This document shows, piece after piece, positions 62,233 through 64,000 of a stretch of DNA of 64,000 bases (position 1 is the stretch's first letter; each line of letters opens with the position of its first letter). The notes below the pieces were generated by a model that saw nothing but the letters and a program-made list of their open reading frames with translations, was not told the DNA's origin and ran no database searches. The stretch comes from Streptomyces sp. NBC_00554 (GTDB lineage Bacteria; Actinomycetota; Actinomycetes; Streptomycetales; Streptomycetaceae): the NCBI RefSeq assembly GCF_041431135.1, contig NZ_CP107799.1, positions 1,116,001-1,180,000 on the forward strand, given 5' to 3'. A program made the position numbers and the translations under genes.

Positions 62233-63629
62233 TGGCCGTCGACCCCAAGGGCACGACCCTGTCCGCCGCCGAACTGCGCCGGATGACCGAACTGGTCGCG
62301 GACGAGGCGGTATTGGACGCCGGAGGAAGTACCACGCACCGCACCCCCGGCATCGACGAATTCTGTACAGAGGCTGCCGCACTCCTGGGCGAGGATGCCG
62401 TCGTACGCGAGGACTCCGCCCTCGACAAGGCGTCCCGCGACTGGGCGCACATGTCGCCGATCCTCGCCGCCAAGCTCCCCGCCGGCCGCGCCGAGGTGGT
62501 GCTTCGCCCGTCGTCGTACGAGCAGATCCAGCCCCTCGTCGCCCTCGCCCATCGTCTGCGCATCCCGCTCACCCCGCGCGGCAAGGGCACCGGCAACTAC
62601 GGCCAGGCGATCCCGCTCCATGGCGGCGCAGTCCTCGACCTCACCGGATGCGGACGCGTCCTGGGCGCGGGCGACGGGTGGATCAGGGCCGAGGCGGGCG
62701 CGAAGATGTCCGACCTGGAGGCGCATGCGCGCACGCTGGGCCAGGAGCTGTGGATGTTCCCCTCCACCTTCGGGACATCGCTCGGCGGCTTCCTCTGCGG
62801 CGGGAACGGCGGCACCGGATCGCTCGCCAACGGCACCAACGGGGACGGTTTCGTACGGGAGTTGACCGTCGTCCCGTGCACAGCGGAGGCCGAGCCCTTC
62901 ACCGTACGCGGCGAGGAAGCCCTCCCGTACATCCACGCCTACGGCACCACCGGCATCACCGCGACCGCGACTGTCGCCCTCCAGCCGGCCCGGGACTGGA
63001 CCGGCCTCTTCGCCTCCTTCGACACCTGGACCGCCGCCACCGCAGCGCTCTCCGACCTCGTAGGCCTGGAGCCCGCCCCGCGCCTGGTCTCCCTCGACGA
63101 GCCCGGCCTCGTCGAGACCTTCGAGGCCGACCCGGCCCTCGACCCGGCCGCGCTCAGCGTCCGCGCGATCATCGAGGAGCGGGCCGAGGACGACGCCCGC
63201 TCGATCATCGAGAAGCACGGCGGCCGGGTGACCGAGGTACGTCCCGCACCGCGCGGTCCCGCCCTCATCTCCTCGCTCTCCTTCAACCACCCCACGTACC
63301 ACCTGATGAAGGCCCAGGACGGCTACTTCCACCTGGAGATCGGCGGCGACGTACTGCTCGGCGACCCGGCGGCGGTCAAGGCCGTCTTCCCCGGGACGGT
63401 GCTGCACCTGGAGGGGATGCGCTCGGGGACCGTCGGCATGCTGATGGCGCACTACCAGGACGAAGCCACCGTGTACGAGGGGATCGCCGCCCTGGAAGCC
63501 TTGGGTGTCGGCGTCCATGACGTCCACAACTGGTACGTCGACCGGCGCCTCGACCTCGTCCGTGCCACCGCCCGCACCGCCGACCCGCTGGGGCTGCTCA
63601 ACCCCGGCCACCTCCTGGGAGCGCGCTGA
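62232..63629 (+). CDS. FAD-binding oxidase (GlcD/VAO type)
   Basis: The ATG at 62232 shares a base with the stop of the binding-protein gene; the protein is 465 residues. The FAD-binding PCMH domain shows VVLRPSSYEQIQPLVALAHR, LTPRGKGTGNYGQAIP, and FPSTFGTSLGGFLCGGNGG. The C-terminal part ends PLGLLNPGHLL, typical of D-lactate/glycolate oxidase relatives. It would dehydrogenate a hydroxy or amine carbon of the imported compound or its product. Confidence 0.88.
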   Translation: MAVDPKGTTLSAAELRRMTELVADEAVLDAGGSTTHRTPGIDEFCTEAAALLGEDAVVREDSALDKASRDWAHMSPILAAKLPAGRAEVVLRPSSYEQIQPLVALAHRLRIPLTPRGKGTGNYGQAIPLHGGAVLDLTGCGRVLGAGDGWIRAEAGAKMSDLEAHARTLGQELWMFPSTFGTSLGGFLCGGNGGTGSLANGTNGDGFVRELTVVPCTAEAEPFTVRGEEALPYIHAYGTTGITATATVALQPARDWTGLFASFDTWTAATAALSDLVGLEPAPRLVSLDEPGLVETFEADPALDPAALSVRAIIEERAEDDARSIIEKHGGRVTEVRPAPRGPALISSLSFNHPTYHLMKAQDGYFHLEIGGDVLLGDPAAVKAVFPGTVLHLEGMRSGTVGMLMAHYQDEATVYEGIAALEALGVGVHDVHNWYVDRRLDLVRATARTADPLGLLNPGHLLGAR

Positions 63630-63631
63630 CC

Positions 63632-64000
63632 ATGGCCTTCACCCGCTTCACCGACCTCAGCGGCCCGTCGGTCACCGACCTGTCCGCCGACACCGTGGCA
63701 GTCCTTCCCGTCGGCGCGATCGAGCAGCACGGGCCCCATCTTCCCGTCGCCACCGACTACTTCATGGCGGAGGCGATAGCGGAGGGAGCGGCCCTGGCCG
63801 CCTCCGACAGCTGCGACATCACGCTGCTGCCGGGCCTCGCATACGCCAAGTCCGACGAACACGCCTGGTCGCCCGGGACGCTGTGGCTCAGCGCCTCGAC
63901 GCTCTTCGCGGTACTGGACGACCTGGGACGCTCTCTCGCCAAAGGGCCCGTGCGGCGGCTCGCGTTCCTCAACGCGCACGGCGGTAACAGTGCGCTGCTG
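63632..64000 (+). CDS. Creatininase-family amidohydrolase, partial (cut by the right edge)
   Basis: The frame starts at ATG 63632, two bases after the oxidase stop, and is open to the edge (123 codons). Creatininase motifs are present: LPVGAIEQHGPHLPVATD (metal Glu, His, Asp) and FLNAHGGNSALL (His, Gly, Asn). The family hydrolyses cyclic or formyl amides (creatinine, pyrimidine-type intermediates) and also includes MftE. Its position directly after the oxidase suggests ring opening or amide cleavage as the next step. Confidence 0.88.
   Translation, partial: MAFTRFTDLSGPSVTDLSADTVAVLPVGAIEQHGPHLPVATDYFMAEAIAEGAALAASDSCDITLLPGLAYAKSDEHAWSPGTLWLSASTLFAVLDDLGRSLAKGPVRRLAFLNAHGGNSALL

Noticed and set aside
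60909..63629. Open frame of about 900 codons on the plus strand
   Set aside because: It overlaps the binding-protein and FAD-oxidase genes. Only its last half, in frame with the oxidase from 62232, is real; the first half is Arg/Gly/His-rich shadow sequence.
1..64000. CRISPR arrays, tRNA or rRNA genes, att sites or replication origins
   Set aside because: I saw no spaced direct-repeat arrays, cloverleaf-type genes, conserved rRNA segments or DnaA-box clusters. A tRNAscan or Infernal run would be needed to exclude small RNA genes.

Overview
The window is high-GC actinomycete DNA that looks like Streptomyces. Many genes start with GTG, stop/start overlaps of the GTGA or ATGA type are common, secreted enzymes carry Tat-like or lipoprotein signals, two sugar ABC importers lack their own ATPase, and there is an orphan NIT/HAMP histidine kinase. 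I saw no rRNA, tRNA or CRISPR array. Most of the window is a carbohydrate-catabolism island; the right end is a separate catabolic cluster whose substrate I cannot name.

Region 1 (1-10903, minus strand) is an alpha-galactoside locus: a secreted GH27 alpha-galactosidase, a lipoprotein sugar-binding protein, two permeases, a cytoplasmic GH36 alpha-galactosidase, a short-chain dehydrogenase, a GntR regulator, a galactonate-dehydratase-like enzyme and an aldose-epimerase-like protein running off the left edge. The gene order suggests import of galactosides, hydrolysis and oxidative (De Ley-Doudoroff type) use of galactose. Two almost identical AT-rich elements sit in front of the two leading genes. 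Divergent to this is a large secreted GH2 enzyme (11244-15323) with discoidin domains, followed at its stop codon by an IS5-type element (15323-16209). Next come a DUF1801 protein and a divergent TetR regulator with twin palindromic operators.

Region 2 (17487-23140) is a LacI-controlled inositol-like locus: regulator, RbsB-type binding protein, two TIM-barrel isomerase/epimerases and a Gfo/Idh/MocA dehydrogenase. The ABC permease is reduced to a 56-codon stub and no ATPase is present, which suggests an internal deletion.

Region 3 (23242-30349) is a second GH27/ABC operon on the minus strand with a divergent ROK regulator. Region 4 (30479-41218) has two GH95 alpha-L-fucosidase-family enzymes, one cytoplasmic and one Tat-exported, together with an SDR, an enolase-superfamily sugar-acid dehydratase, a LysR regulator, an SMP-30 lactonase and a UxaA/GarD-type dehydratase. 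Together they look like a non-phosphorylative deoxysugar or sugar-acid pathway. A secreted CocE-type hydrolase and a small VOC protein follow.

Region 5 (43970-53121) contains a class II aldolase, an aldehyde dehydrogenase, an SMP-30 protein, an SDR, a PLP-dependent D-threonine-aldolase-like enzyme, an MFS transporter, a sugar-lactone/alditol oxidase and a TetR regulator. Three copies of one palindrome (TTGGAC-N4-GACCAA) lie at three promoters, including that of the TetR gene, so most of this block is probably one regulon. An orphan conservon-type sensor kinase follows.

Region 6 (55711-64000) has an XRE-cupin regulator divergent from a flavin reductase, an MBL hydrolase and an amidohydrolase. 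After a strong terminator comes a NitT/TauT-type ABC importer with a GlcD-type FAD oxidase and a creatininase-family protein cut by the right edge. Both transcription units carry the same inverted repeat (AATGTT-N9-AACATY). This is the best candidate for an undescribed pathway in the window, perhaps for a nitrogen heterocycle or cyclic amide.
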